DNA from: Clostridium estertheticum subsp. estertheticum
GTDB lineage: Bacteria > Bacillota > Clostridia > Clostridiales > Clostridiaceae
Length of the DNA stretch: 64,000 bases
Direction: 5' to 3'
NCBI RefSeq assembly: GCF_001877035.1
Contig: NZ_CP015756.1
Coordinates: 3,959,001-4,023,000 of the forward strand
Below the pieces are notes generated by a model. That model saw only the letters and a program-made list of their open reading frames with translations. It was not told the origin of the DNA and did no database searches. The position numbers and the translations under genes were made by a program. This document shows, in pieces, positions 16,048-25,626 of this stretch. Positions within the stretch are counted from its first letter, which is position 1, and the number at the start of each line of letters is the position of its first letter.

Positions 16048-16083
16048 CTTGTAGTGCGTCCTGATGTAAATGAATATTATTAT

Positions 16084-16141
16084 GAATTTCTTAATGGAAT
16101 TTCATGTTTCAACCTCTTATTTGGTGCCACGTAGGAGAAAA
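16084..16141. repeat. Single arm of a dispersed repeat
   Basis: GAATTTCTTAATGGAATTTC followed by a conserved continuation ending in GGAGAAAAT closely matches the right arm of the element at 29247-29519 (29459-29517). It lies between the convergent MBL hydrolase and uppP genes and has no partner arm here. Confidence 0.7.
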
Positions 16142-16969
16142 TTAAATTAAAATAGTAGTAAATTTAATTAAACATAATAAAACTATACCAACAATTATTC
16201 TATAAACAGCAAATACCTTCATAGGTTTTGTCTTTAAATAAGCAATAAATCTTTCAACTACAAGAAGTGCAACCAAAAATGCAACTATAAACCCTATAAC
16301 CAAGGTAATAATTTCTCCACTACTAAAATTCATACCCGTTTTATATAAAGTAAGTGTTGCTGCTCCTACCATAGTTGGTATTGCAAGGAAAAATGAAAAC
16401 TCAGTTGCAGCAACTGTAGAAACTCCGCAAATCCAACCTCCCATTATAGTAGATGACGATCTTGACATTCCTGGCCAAAGTGCCAAACATTGAAAACATC
16501 CTATTTTAAATGATTGTTTAATACTTATTTTCTCTACAGTTTTTGTTGTATGCTTATTTCTAAATCTATTTTCAATAATAATTAATAGAATTCCTCCAAC
16601 TATAAGTCCTATGGCCACGGTACCTGGATTAAAAAGATATTTTTTTATTTTATCATTTAGAAGAAAACCAAAAAGTGCAGCCGGTATAAATGCGATTATA
16701 ATATTAGTCCAAAATTTAATACCTGACGGCTTAAGTTTAAAAAATTCCACAATCGAGTTCCATATTTTACTCCAATATAAAACTATAATAGCAAGAATTG
16801 CTCCTAATTGAATTACTACCTCAAAACTATCTGCAAACGGGCCTTTAAAATTTATAACATTTCCCACAATGATCATATGCCCCGTGGAGGAAATAGGAAT
16901 AAATTCTGTTATTCCTTCGACTACAGCTATTATTATAGCTTTTAAAACCAATATAATGTTTAAATCCAT
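16142..16969 (-). CDS. uppP: Undecaprenyl-diphosphatase (bacitracin resistance family)
   Basis: Removes a phosphate from undecaprenyl pyrophosphate outside the membrane, so the lipid carrier can be reused for cell-wall synthesis. The 275-residue polytopic protein has both BacA/UppP signatures: EGITEFIPISSTGHM near the N-terminus and the phosphatase loop GMSRSSSTIMGG around residues 170-182. The length is normal. It functionally complements the cell-wall genes elsewhere in the window (SEDS, murT-gatD) but is not co-transcribed with them. Confidence 0.96.
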   Translation of the reverse strand: MDLNIILVLKAIIIAVVEGITEFIPISSTGHMIIVGNVINFKGPFADSFEVVIQLGAILAIIVLYWSKIWNSIVEFFKLKPSGIKFWTNIIIAFIPAALFGFLLNDKIKKYLFNPGTVAIGLIVGGILLIIIENRFRNKHTTKTVEKISIKQSFKIGCFQCLALWPGMSRSSSTIMGGWICGVSTVAATEFSFFLAIPTMVGAATLTLYKTGMNFSSGEIITLVIGFIVAFLVALLVVERFIAYLKTKPMKVFAVYRIIVGIVLLCLIKFTTILI

Positions 16970-17062
16970 CTATTGTTTGCTCCCTTCTAAAAATAATTTG
17001 TAATTTTTAATTATAATATATTAACCTATTAAATACAATTAAATTTCCATTAATATCCTTTT

Positions 17063-17950
17063 TCACAACTTCTCCGTGCTTGTCCTCTTTGTTCTTATCA
17101 TATATACTGCACATATTACTAAAACAGTACCAACTATCTGCATAAGTGTAATATGCTCATGTAATATAAAAAACGATATAATCATAGCAGTTGGTATTTC
17201 TAGATTTCCTATTATAGATACCTTAAGCGATCCTATATATTTTATAGCTGCATATAGTAGTGTTAAAGGAATGATTTCACAAAATATGGCAAGTATAATT
17301 GTATATATTAAAAGGCTTTTAGTTATATCACCCCTAAAAACAAATAGAGGGAATTTGTATATCATAAGGCTTATTAGTGAAAAAAGTGTTGAATAGGCAT
17401 TAATAGTTAACGGTCCAATTCCCTGTAATTTTTCTTCACTATAAATATTCATAAAGGCATAAAACATTGCACATATTAAAGCAAATATTACTCCAATAAG
17501 TGAATATTTAGGTCGGCTTGATAAAATATCAAGAGTTAAAAGGCAACCAAAGAATGCCAGAAACACTGCAAAAACTTTTATGTAACTTATTGATCCCTTC
17601 TTAAACACCGCTGAATATATGAATACCATTATAGGATATGTATATAGTAATATAGCCACCATTTGAATAGGTAAATAGTTATAGGCTGTATAATAAAATA
17701 CTGTCATAAATGTATTTCCAACGATTCCAAGTATCGCGAGTCTTAATAATTGCTTTTTTGTTACCTTAAATGACTTTTTATTAAAAATATACATGATTAC
17801 AAACATTAATGGAACAGCTATAATGTACTGAAGTGTGAGTAAACTTATAGCATCAATTCCAAGACCAGAAGCTAGCTTTACAAATAATCCCGCACTCCCG
17901 AATAATACAGCTGAAAAAATCGAATAAATATATCCTTTGCTAAGTAAAAT
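17063..17950 (-). CDS. EamA/DMT-family transporter with non-standard (ATT) start
   Basis: Drug/metabolite-type exporter with ten predicted helices in two EamA repeats. From the first ATG (17806) it would have only 247 residues and lack helix 1. The same frame runs upstream through a clear family N-terminus (SKGYIYSIFSAVLFGSAGLF) before meeting a stop, with no ATG, GTG or TTG. An ATT at 17950 has a GGGGGT site 9 bases before it and gives the normal 295 residues. Either ATT is used, or the start codon has mutated and the gene is crippled. Substrate unknown. Confidence 0.75.
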   Translation of the reverse strand: MLLSKGYIYSIFSAVLFGSAGLFVKLASGLGIDAISLLTLQYIIAVPLMFVIMYIFNKKSFKVTKKQLLRLAILGIVGNTFMTVFYYTAYNYLPIQMVAILLYTYPIMVFIYSAVFKKGSISYIKVFAVFLAFFGCLLTLDILSSRPKYSLIGVIFALICAMFYAFMNIYSEEKLQGIGPLTINAYSTLFSLISLMIYKFPLFVFRGDITKSLLIYTIILAIFCEIIPLTLLYAAIKYIGSLKVSIIGNLEIPTAMIISFFILHEHITLMQIVGTVLVICAVYMIRTKRTSTEKL

Positions 17951-18156
17951 AGTATGATACCCCCAGTACTTTAATGTCTCTTATATTTATATTCTAACAA
18001 ATCCATGCCTAAAAAGCCACAAGATTTAATAATAAGTTACATTATATTGTTAGACATTTATGTTAGTATGTTATAAAATTGTATTATCATAAATATAAGC
18101 TATAATAAAACTTATGCTAATAATAAAATCTAAATTCATAAGTACAATTAAAGGAT

Positions 18157-19515
18157 GTGTTCAAAATTAAAATTCAGTCATTACTCAGTATATTAGTTTC
18201 AAAATTTGTTATGACATTATCAAAGTCTATATTTCAAGGAGGCACTAATTTCCCTGGGAAAATCGCTCTAAAACTTGATAAAAACATTTTGAAAACAATT
18301 GCTAATAATTACGAGGTTATACTTATAACCGGTACAAATGGTAAAACCACAACAACAAGCATGATTTATAGTATTGTAAAAGACAGCAAAAGACCTGTAA
18401 TTACTAATAATACTGGTGCAAATATGTATACAGGAATTGTTGCATGCTTCATTTCAAATTATTCTTTTAAAAAGTCCACCGAGAAAAAAATTGCTGTTAT
18501 AGAAGTAGATGAGGCTAATCTTAAATTTGTAACGCAGTATATAACTCCAAAAGTAATTACTATAACAAACCTTTTTCGGGACCAAATGGACAGATATGGG
18601 GAAGTATATACAACTCTTAAAAAAATACTTGTGGGAATCGAGAAAGTTCCTGAATCAACTCTCGTCCTTAATGGAGACGAATCTTTATTTGGAAACTTGA
18701 ATCTTACAAATGATGTGATTTACTATGGTTTTGGAACGAAAGTTAATGAAAATAAAATTGTAGATATCAATGCAGATGCTAAGTTTTGCACAATCTGCAA
18801 ATCTCCCTACAGTTATAATTTTATAACCTACAATCATCTTGGAGATTTCTATTGCCCTGTATGTGGATATAAAAGGCCAGAGCTTACCTACTTCGTGGAT
18901 AAAGTGATTGATTTAAATACCAGTGGTTCCTCAGTTAATATTAATAATAAAGAATATTACATAAACCAACCAGGTACGTATAATATTTATAATGCCCTAT
19001 GTGCCTACTCCGTAGCAAAGGTTCTTGAAACTTCCGATAACGTTATAGAACATTCTCTTAAAACCGTAGCTAGTAGCTTTGGTAGACAAGAAACTCTAAA
19101 TATTGATGGTACCGAGGTTAAAATAATATTGGTTAAAAATCCTGCTGGCTATGATGAAGCTGTAAACACTATTAATCTTGACAAACGTACAATAAACTTA
19201 TCTCTCCTATTAAATGACAATTATGCAGACGGTAAAGATGTCTCTTGGATTTGGGATGTAAATTTTGAGCGCCTTACCAGTCTTGATGTTAACAAAGTTA
19301 TGATCTCGGGAATACGCTTGTACGATATGGCAATAAGACTTAAAGTAGCTGGTTTTTCATCAGATTCTTTCCTACTTTGCACGGACGAAGAAGCCTTACT
19401 TAAAGAAATTAAATCTTGCAATGGCGAAATAGTATATGTACTCGCAACCTATACCGCAATGATAAATTTAAGAAAATTTTTACATACTAAAGGTTACATA
19501 AATAAAATATGGTAA
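18157..19515 (+). CDS. murT: Lipid II isoglutaminyl synthase, Mur-ligase subunit
   Basis: With GatD it amidates the D-Glu of lipid II to D-isoglutamine, which is needed for efficient cross-linking. The 452 residues carry the ATP loop GTNGKTTTTS, the Mur central domain (TNLFRDQMDRYGE) and the four-cysteine zinc ribbon characteristic of MurT (CTIC and YCPVC). GTG at 18157 is the only usable start and fits the family N-terminus (FKIKIQSLLS), but the AAAGGA site almost touches it, which predicts weak initiation. gatD follows within 27 bp. Confidence 0.95.
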   Translation: MFKIKIQSLLSILVSKFVMTLSKSIFQGGTNFPGKIALKLDKNILKTIANNYEVILITGTNGKTTTTSMIYSIVKDSKRPVITNNTGANMYTGIVACFISNYSFKKSTEKKIAVIEVDEANLKFVTQYITPKVITITNLFRDQMDRYGEVYTTLKKILVGIEKVPESTLVLNGDESLFGNLNLTNDVIYYGFGTKVNENKIVDINADAKFCTICKSPYSYNFITYNHLGDFYCPVCGYKRPELTYFVDKVIDLNTSGSSVNINNKEYYINQPGTYNIYNALCAYSVAKVLETSDNVIEHSLKTVASSFGRQETLNIDGTEVKIILVKNPAGYDEAVNTINLDKRTINLSLLLNDNYADGKDVSWIWDVNFERLTSLDVNKVMISGIRLYDMAIRLKVAGFSSDSFLLCTDEEALLKEIKSCNGEIVYVLATYTAMINLRKFLHTKGYINKIW

Positions 19516-19541
19516 AAAATCTAATTCAGAAGGTGAATAAT

Positions 19542-20273
19542 ATGGAAATTAACATTTGTCATCTATATCCTGATTTATTAAATGTATATGGGGATGTAGG
19601 AAATATTTTAATACTAAAACACAGAGCAGAGCTTCGAGGAATTGAAGTAAACATTGTTAATATATCTATGGGCGATAATTTTAAAGCAGAAGATTACGAT
19701 ATTGTTTTTTTTGGAGGTGGCCAAGATTATGAACAAACTATAGTTTCTCCAGATCTAATAACTCTAAAAAAAGCATCAATGGAAGAGTATATAGAAAGTG
19801 GGAAAGTATTTTTAGCCATTTGCGGGGGATACCAATTGCTTGGGAAATATTATACAACGCCAAGTGGTGAGAAGGTTGAAGGTCTTGGCATCTTGGATAT
19901 TTGCACAGAAAGCGGTGACAAACGTTTTATCGGCAACACAGTAATTCATAACGAAACATTTGATGAAACTTATGTTGGCTTTGAAAATCATTCTGGAAGG
20001 ACCTATATTAACGGTTTATCACCCCTTGGCAAAGTTGAAGTTGGATATGGTAATAATGGGGAAGATGGTTACGAGGGTTGCGTATATAAAAATACCTTCT
20101 GTACTTATTTCCATGGTTCGCTTCTTTCTAAAAATCCTGAACTTGCAGACAGATTGCTTTCAATTGCATTAAATAACAAATATGATGAAGTAGCTTTAAC
20201 TTCCCTAGATGATACTCTCGAAATTAAAGCCAAAGAATTTATAATAAAAAGGGAAACTTCGAATAATAAATAA
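19542..20273 (+). CDS. gatD: Lipid II isoglutaminyl synthase, glutamine amidotransferase subunit
   Basis: Class I glutaminase that supplies ammonia to MurT. The 243 residues begin with the family opening NICHLYPDLLNVYGD and have FFGGGQDYEQ, the nucleophile Cys in LAICGGYQLLG and the catalytic His in FHGSLLSKNPEL. An earlier in-frame ATG at 19509 overlaps murT, but an AAGGTGA site 6 bases before 19542 supports the later start. It forms an operon with murT. The downstream hairpin (20344-20387) is probably its terminator. Confidence 0.95.
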   Translation: MEINICHLYPDLLNVYGDVGNILILKHRAELRGIEVNIVNISMGDNFKAEDYDIVFFGGGQDYEQTIVSPDLITLKKASMEEYIESGKVFLAICGGYQLLGKYYTTPSGEKVEGLGILDICTESGDKRFIGNTVIHNETFDETYVGFENHSGRTYINGLSPLGKVEVGYGNNGEDGYEGCVYKNTFCTYFHGSLLSKNPELADRLLSIALNNKYDEVALTSLDDTLEIKAKEFIIKRETSNNK

Positions 20274-20289
20274 TAATAAATAATAATAA

Positions 20290-20334
20290 ATAATGCTATG
20301 AATTTCTCCGGTATTGGCACCAAATAAGAAGAGC
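20290..20334. repeat. Single arm of a dispersed repeat (opposite orientation)
   Basis: GAATTTCTCCGG, then a variable segment, then CCAAATAAGAAGAGC-GAAACA. This corresponds to the left arm of the element at 29247. It lies just after gatD, and no second arm is present. Confidence 0.65.
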
Positions 20335-20343
20335 CGAAACATA

Positions 20344-20387
20344 AAAAAGATGTATATTTGGATAACTTCCAAATCTACATCCTTTTT
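20344..20387. terminator. Bidirectional hairpin terminator
   Basis: AAAAGATGTA and TACATCCTTTT, with an inner TTTGG/CCAAA pairing, form a stem between gatD and the convergent regulator gene. It overlaps that gene's stop codon. Confidence 0.7.
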
Positions 20388-21658
20388 TCTAATTGTAATG
20401 CCAAACTAAAATACTTTATAGAATCAGCCACATTAGATAGTTTATGGTACATACTCCCCATTTCCAAATAACGAGCATATATATCTTTCTTATTTCCAAA
20501 CTTTAATAGTGAATCTAAAGATAAATTCATGTACATCTCTGCACTAGATGAACTCCCTTGCCTATCAAGAATAATAGCTTTATAATAATAACTTTTTTCT
20601 ATAAACTTAATATCATCTAAATTAATCGCATAGTTTAATACTTCATCAGAAATATTCTGTGCAAGTTCCACTACATCATTTTTAATAAGTTCTTCAACAC
20701 AATTAAGCATAAATTCGACTAGTCCTACCTTATCATCTCTAGGATATACGCTTAACCCCTGACTTATATAGTCAATTGCTTTTTCTTTCATATTACAGTC
20801 AAACATGGTTGACCCATAATTGAAAATAGCCATTGCCTTATAAGATAACTTATCTTTATATAACTCATATGACTTTTGCTCATATTTTTGAAAGTCACCA
20901 TTTTTCATTCTTATAGATAAAATAGCTAACATATGATATATCTGGGCCGCACGAAGATCTGTATCCACATGTTTAACCAAATCTAGTAACCTTTTTCCTA
21001 CTTCAAAAGCACGTTCATAATTTTCTAGCTTAATATTACAAGCGGCCTCATTATACGTTACTATTATTATTTTTTTATAATTCAGAATCTCGCTGTTATA
21101 AAGTCCCTTTCTAACATTACGATAATAACTCGATGCTTCTAGAAAATCTTCTTTTATATATAGATGTCTTGCCATATCTATATAATAAGTTAATTTATTA
21201 TCATCTCTAGATGTTTTTAAATACAAATCATAATACTTTGATGTAACTGCTTGAGTATTCTCAAAATCTTTTTTATCTAAGTAAAAATTAAATAACATAT
21301 GCATTAATTCAATAGCTAAATCATAATAATTATATTTTTCAGCTACCTCCAAATTATAGGATACATTAGTTTTGTAATCCTCATCCTTAGTAGCTATATT
21401 CTCATCATTTTTAACATTTGCCTTTAATATTGCAATATTTTCCTTAACTTGCTCAAATATATTTTCATTTAGATATCCGAGATCTATGTCTAGTTCCTTA
21501 CTGATTAATTCTAATACCCAAGGCTCTGCTATAACCTTATTGTTTTCTATGCAACTCATTTTAGATACTGATATTTTGTCATCACATATCTCTTTTAATG
21601 TATATCCTTTATATATTCTACTTCTTTTTATTTTTTCTCCCGTTGATAATATTTTCAT
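20375..21658 (-). CDS. HTH-TPR transcriptional regulator, copy 2
   Basis: A 427-residue regulator with an N-terminal Xre-type helix-turn-helix (about 1-65: GEKIKRSRIYKGYTLKEICD, ISVSKMSCIENNK) and a long tetratricopeptide solenoid (about 100-425). The layout resembles RNPP-type and related regulators that read peptides or partner proteins. It follows a paralogue with the same layout 56 bp upstream on the same strand. ATG 21658 has an AGGTGATG site. The HTH is less canonical than in the paralogue. Targets and ligand are unknown, and no secreted peptide gene is visible beside it. Confidence 0.85.
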   Translation of the reverse strand: MKILSTGEKIKRSRIYKGYTLKEICDDKISVSKMSCIENNKVIAEPWVLELISKELDIDLGYLNENIFEQVKENIAILKANVKNDENIATKDEDYKTNVSYNLEVAEKYNYYDLAIELMHMLFNFYLDKKDFENTQAVTSKYYDLYLKTSRDDNKLTYYIDMARHLYIKEDFLEASSYYRNVRKGLYNSEILNYKKIIIVTYNEAACNIKLENYERAFEVGKRLLDLVKHVDTDLRAAQIYHMLAILSIRMKNGDFQKYEQKSYELYKDKLSYKAMAIFNYGSTMFDCNMKEKAIDYISQGLSVYPRDDKVGLVEFMLNCVEELIKNDVVELAQNISDEVLNYAINLDDIKFIEKSYYYKAIILDRQGSSSSAEMYMNLSLDSLLKFGNKKDIYARYLEMGSMYHKLSNVADSIKYFSLALQLEKRM

Positions 21659-21714
21659 TGTCATCACCTATCCACAAATCATATAATTAATCTGTAAAAT
21701 TCCCCATAAATAGT

Positions 21715-23013
21715 TTACTTTATTACTCCTAATCTTTTAAACAGCTCTACACCTTCATTTAAATATTTAGCCGCCTCGATACTTCTGCCACCATCTACAT
21801 AGAACTTCCCAATCATTATAGATACTTCAGCCGCTTCCTTTAGTTTATCTTGCTCTTTTACAAACATTAGTGCTTGAAGTAATGTGTTTTCCGCTTCATT
21901 CTTATTGTCTTCTAATAAATCGACTCTATATTTTAATAAATAATACCGAAATAATGCTTTATTATTACCATTTTCTATATAATCTAGTATATGGCTTAAT
22001 GCTTCTTTAGCTTTACTTACAGACTTAAGCTTAATATAATTTTCACAAATATTAACTAAAGTATCTATTAATTTTAAGTCCTTTGTATTTTGCCTAATCT
22101 CCTTAGCCTTATTTAAGTGTATAAATGATTCTTCCATATTTTCAAATTCATAAAATAATCTTCCTAAATTATTTTCTATCTCCGATACATAAGTCAAATT
22201 ATTAATTTCTTTAAACACTTTCAAAGTAACCTTAGAGTATTTTATAGCATTTTTAATATCACCTTTTTTATTATATCCATCCGCCAATAATAGGAGTGAA
22301 TTAGCATACTCATTTTTACTATCAATTTGATTGAATTTTTCCTTAGCTAAATACGAATATTTTATAGCATTTTCAATGTTTTCTAATTTAAAATAAGTAT
22401 AACCTATATAATAGTATATTTCACCGAGTAAAAAATCATTTCCCATTTGATTGTCTATAAAAACTTTTTCAGCTTGCTTAAAATAACTAGAGGCTGACTG
22501 ATATCCCATCATCTTAAGGGTTATTTTTCCCAGTTTTAATAAAGTTTCAATTATTTCTTCATAAGAATTATTTTTAATAAAGATTATATTTGCAGAAAGA
22601 AAAATCTGTTGAGCTGACGCAATGTCTTGGTGCTCCATATATATATCGCCTCTTAAAGATAAATTCCTAGCTCCTTGATATTCTAGTTTATATTTTTCAC
22701 AGTAATATATAGATTTATCAATGTTTTGCTCCGCCTGCAATAAATCACTATTTAGAATTTGAGCTTCAGCAATATTTTGATAGAACAAGCATATTTTTTC
22801 AGCTTGAGTTTCCTCCGATTCCATTAGATATTCAACAGTTGTATTTAAAGCATTTGCCAAATATTCTAATAAATCCATACTTGGATTGGATTTACCGGAT
22901 TCTACTAAACTAATTTGACCTGGAGTTATTCTACTACCCGCAAGGTCTTTTAATGTCATGTTAAGTTCTTTTCTTTTCCTCTTTATCTTTTCTCCCATAG
23001 ATAATATTTCCAT
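21715..23013 (-). CDS. HTH-TPR transcriptional regulator, copy 1
   Basis: A 432-residue regulator with a clean Xre HTH (LSMGEKIKRKRKELNMTLKD, GRIT-type loop then ISLVESGKSNPSMDLLEYLA) followed by about nine TPR-like helical pairs, such as AIKYSYLAKEKFNQI and AIKYSKVTLKVFKEI. The start at 23013 is set by the AAAGGAAGAG site. It leads a two-gene cluster with the similar gene at 20375. TPR regulators of this form usually bind a peptide or sense a partner; none is identifiable here. Confidence 0.88.
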   Translation of the reverse strand: MEILSMGEKIKRKRKELNMTLKDLAGSRITPGQISLVESGKSNPSMDLLEYLANALNTTVEYLMESEETQAEKICLFYQNIAEAQILNSDLLQAEQNIDKSIYYCEKYKLEYQGARNLSLRGDIYMEHQDIASAQQIFLSANIIFIKNNSYEEIIETLLKLGKITLKMMGYQSASSYFKQAEKVFIDNQMGNDFLLGEIYYYIGYTYFKLENIENAIKYSYLAKEKFNQIDSKNEYANSLLLLADGYNKKGDIKNAIKYSKVTLKVFKEINNLTYVSEIENNLGRLFYEFENMEESFIHLNKAKEIRQNTKDLKLIDTLVNICENYIKLKSVSKAKEALSHILDYIENGNNKALFRYYLLKYRVDLLEDNKNEAENTLLQALMFVKEQDKLKEAAEVSIMIGKFYVDGGRSIEAAKYLNEGVELFKRLGVIK

Positions 23014-23149
23014 AATCACTCTTCCTTTACAACATGGTAATATAATAGTATTAGTTTATACAAATCGACAATTTAATTCAATTATAACATAGTTCACCTA
23101 TAATATTGTAAATATATGAATAGATTTTAAATTTATGCTAAAAAATTCA

Positions 23150-23197
23150 AAAAATAAAAACTCCAAACCATGTGTTTACTGACATAGTTTAGAGCCT
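23150..23197 (-). terminator. Terminator of the ytxH-type gene
   Basis: On the minus strand CTCTAAACTATGT pairs with ACATGGTTTGGAG and is followed by a T-rich tail (23150-23160). Confidence 0.7.
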
Positions 23198-23209
23198 TTT
23201 AAATCATAA

Positions 23210-23386
23210 TTATAAAATATGATCCTTAATATTATCATACATGTCCCCTGCCATGTTCATTACCATCTTACCTGTTTTTTTAGCTCTTCTTCTTGTGTTT
23301 CTGTCCATATTAGGAATTAACATCATACCTGCGGCCACACCAATTATCGCACCTGCTGTAATTGTTGATATAAATTTATTTTGCAT
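23210..23386 (-). CDS. YtxH-domain small membrane protein (58 aa)
   Basis: A short gene with an AAGGGATG site 9 bases before its ATG and its own terminator. The product opens with a hydrophobic helix (ISTITAGAIIGVAAGMML), then an Asn-Met-Asp turn and a basic, amphipathic tail (RNTRRRAKKTGKMVMNMAG). This is the layout of YtxH-family proteins, often linked to general stress. It has its own signals between the orphan kinase and the HTH-TPR pair. Its exact role is not known. Confidence 0.78.
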   Translation of the reverse strand: MQNKFISTITAGAIIGVAAGMMLIPNMDRNTRRRAKKTGKMVMNMAGDMYDNIKDHIL

Positions 23387-23537
23387 AAATTACACATCCC
23401 TTCTTTAATTATTTATTTATTCTTTATATAATGTGCATTTTTTAATTGATTAATGTACTTTTTTGAAAATTAATAAGTAAATCTAATAGTAAAAGTAAAA
23501 ATTTAATTTATAATACTTTTGCCAAACTATAAAGTTT

Positions 23538-25604
23538 TTATGAATAAACATCAGACAGTTCTATTTTTATATTTTCATCATGACCTCTCACATTACTACT
23601 ATAGATCATATTTTCATAAAGTACCTTCTCCTTCGGAAGTCTTACTGTAAACTTGCTTCCCTTCCCAAATTCACTTTCAACATATATATTACCACCATGT
23701 AATTCAACAATCGACTTAACTAAACTAAGGCCAATACCCGTACCCTCTGCATTTCTTGATAACGATTTATCTACCTGTCTAAACCTGTCAAATATCATAT
23801 CCAAATGCTCATTCTCAATACCAATACCATTATCTTTAACTGATATTTCAACAAATTTATTTTCATTCTTAACATAGACAAGTATTTCATCACCTCTATC
23901 TGAAAATTTAATAGCATTTGATATAAGATTTAAGACGATTCTCTCTATTTTTTCTATATCACAAGCAATAATATTTTCCTCAAGGTCCGTGTCAAAAACA
24001 ATGTTTAATCCCTTACTCTCAGTCAGATTAGTTAAAGATACCACAATTTCTTCTACAATTTCAACTATATTATTATTAGATAAATTAAGTTTATAAAACC
24101 CTGCTTCTATTTTTGATAAATCAACTATATTATTAATAATTTTAGATAATCTATAAGAATTTTGCTTAATTGATGCTATATATTTAATAATGGAATCCTT
24201 TTTATCATCAAGCGAGCCACTATTACAATACATACTGAATAACTGAGCCGTTGCAAATATAACATTTAATGGTGTTTTAAGTTCATGCGATATATTAACA
24301 AGGAATTCTCCCTGTACTTTTAATGCTTTTTCCATAACTATATTAGATTTGATTTCAGGAGTAACATCTATTATTAGAATTAATATTTCACGGATCTTCC
24401 CATTAACTTCGAATACTGGTTCGCATATAATATTAAAGTATACTTGGTTTCCATTTAAGGTTAAAGCTTTTTTATTTAAATATTTAATTTTCTTATCCTT
24501 CAAAACTTCATCTAAACACTTATAGTATTCACTCTTTTTAAAGTTTTCAAACAAATCTTCTATTTTACAACCCTTTATTTGGTTAATTGATTTAACACTG
24601 GAATTAATCAATTCAATAATAGCAAAAGCTTTTCTATTAATATCCACAATTTTAAAATCTTTATATGATAATCGAGCGACAGGTAAATCAAACGTATTCA
24701 CCATTCTATTTAAAAATTCATATCGGCCCCTTATAATTTCTTCGTGCTTAAAATAGTCTGTCATATCTCTACTACAAAGAACTCCTAAGATAAATTTTCC
24801 ATTGCTATCATAAATAGGTGTACCATTAACATCTATTTGTAATGTTTTACTCGGGGACTTAACTATCATTCTCATGTTTTTAAATTCTTCGCCCCTCATA
24901 ACTCTATTTGCTGGAATATTTCGGGCATCAATTTTCTCCCCATAAGCATCATAAAACTCAGAAGGATTATACCCATCACTTATATTGTCCAAACTCTTAT
25001 AAGAGGCAAGGAACAATTCCCTTGATGCTCTATTCACTAATATGTATTTTCCTTTATCATCAAAAATAGCAATAGAGTCAGCTATATTTTCTATTATAGC
25101 TTCTAATTCCTTTTTCTGCTCTTCTATTTTTTTTGATTGATTTATTGTTTCTGTAATATCGTGAAAACAAGATACTATCATAGTTAAATCACCATTTGCA
25201 TTATAAATAGGAGTTGAACTAATTTCTGCATAGTATTCTTTATTAGGGTGGCATACAAAAATCTTAACATTCTTTGATTTTTCACCTCTTAATGCTCTAA
25301 CTGATGGAAAATCTTTATAAGGCACCTGATTGCCAAACATATCGAACACTTCAATATTCTTAAACGCATCCGCTATATTAATCCCTATATCTGATTTATA
25401 AATAAGTCTCTTTGCTTCCTGATTCACATTTATAAAATCGCCCTTATTATTAGCAAACATTACTCCCTCAGATAAATTTTCAATAATGTCAAGTAACTGA
25501 GTATTTTGCTCCTCTATCTTCTGATTTTGCTTCTTAAGCTTCTGGTTTTCATCGAAGATAATCTTATAACGCTGCTCAATACTTAAGTTTTCGAAATTTC
25601 CCAA
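23538..25604 (-). CDS. PAS-domain sensor histidine kinase (orphan)
   Basis: A 688-residue cytoplasmic kinase without membrane segments. A short coiled coil (15-45) leads into three PAS domains (about 40-160, 165-290, 300-425), the first two followed by PAC-like FHDITET and CSRDMTD segments. The HisKA box contains the phosphorylated His in NISHELKTPLN. The ATPase domain has N-box NLISNAIKFSD, G1 DNGIGI and G2 GTGIGLSLVK. No response regulator lies beside it, as is common for clostridial kinases that phosphorylate Spo0A directly; a spo0A gene is in this window, but a link is inference. Confidence 0.94.
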   Translation of the reverse strand: MGNFENLSIEQRYKIIFDENQKLKKQNQKIEEQNTQLLDIIENLSEGVMFANNKGDFINVNQEAKRLIYKSDIGINIADAFKNIEVFDMFGNQVPYKDFPSVRALRGEKSKNVKIFVCHPNKEYYAEISSTPIYNANGDLTMIVSCFHDITETINQSKKIEEQKKELEAIIENIADSIAIFDDKGKYILVNRASRELFLASYKSLDNISDGYNPSEFYDAYGEKIDARNIPANRVMRGEEFKNMRMIVKSPSKTLQIDVNGTPIYDSNGKFILGVLCSRDMTDYFKHEEIIRGRYEFLNRMVNTFDLPVARLSYKDFKIVDINRKAFAIIELINSSVKSINQIKGCKIEDLFENFKKSEYYKCLDEVLKDKKIKYLNKKALTLNGNQVYFNIICEPVFEVNGKIREILILIIDVTPEIKSNIVMEKALKVQGEFLVNISHELKTPLNVIFATAQLFSMYCNSGSLDDKKDSIIKYIASIKQNSYRLSKIINNIVDLSKIEAGFYKLNLSNNNIVEIVEEIVVSLTNLTESKGLNIVFDTDLEENIIACDIEKIERIVLNLISNAIKFSDRGDEILVYVKNENKFVEISVKDNGIGIENEHLDMIFDRFRQVDKSLSRNAEGTGIGLSLVKSIVELHGGNIYVESEFGKGSKFTVRLPKEKVLYENMIYSSNVRGHDENIKIELSDVYS

Positions 25605-25626
25605 TACATCACCTCAATAATTTATA

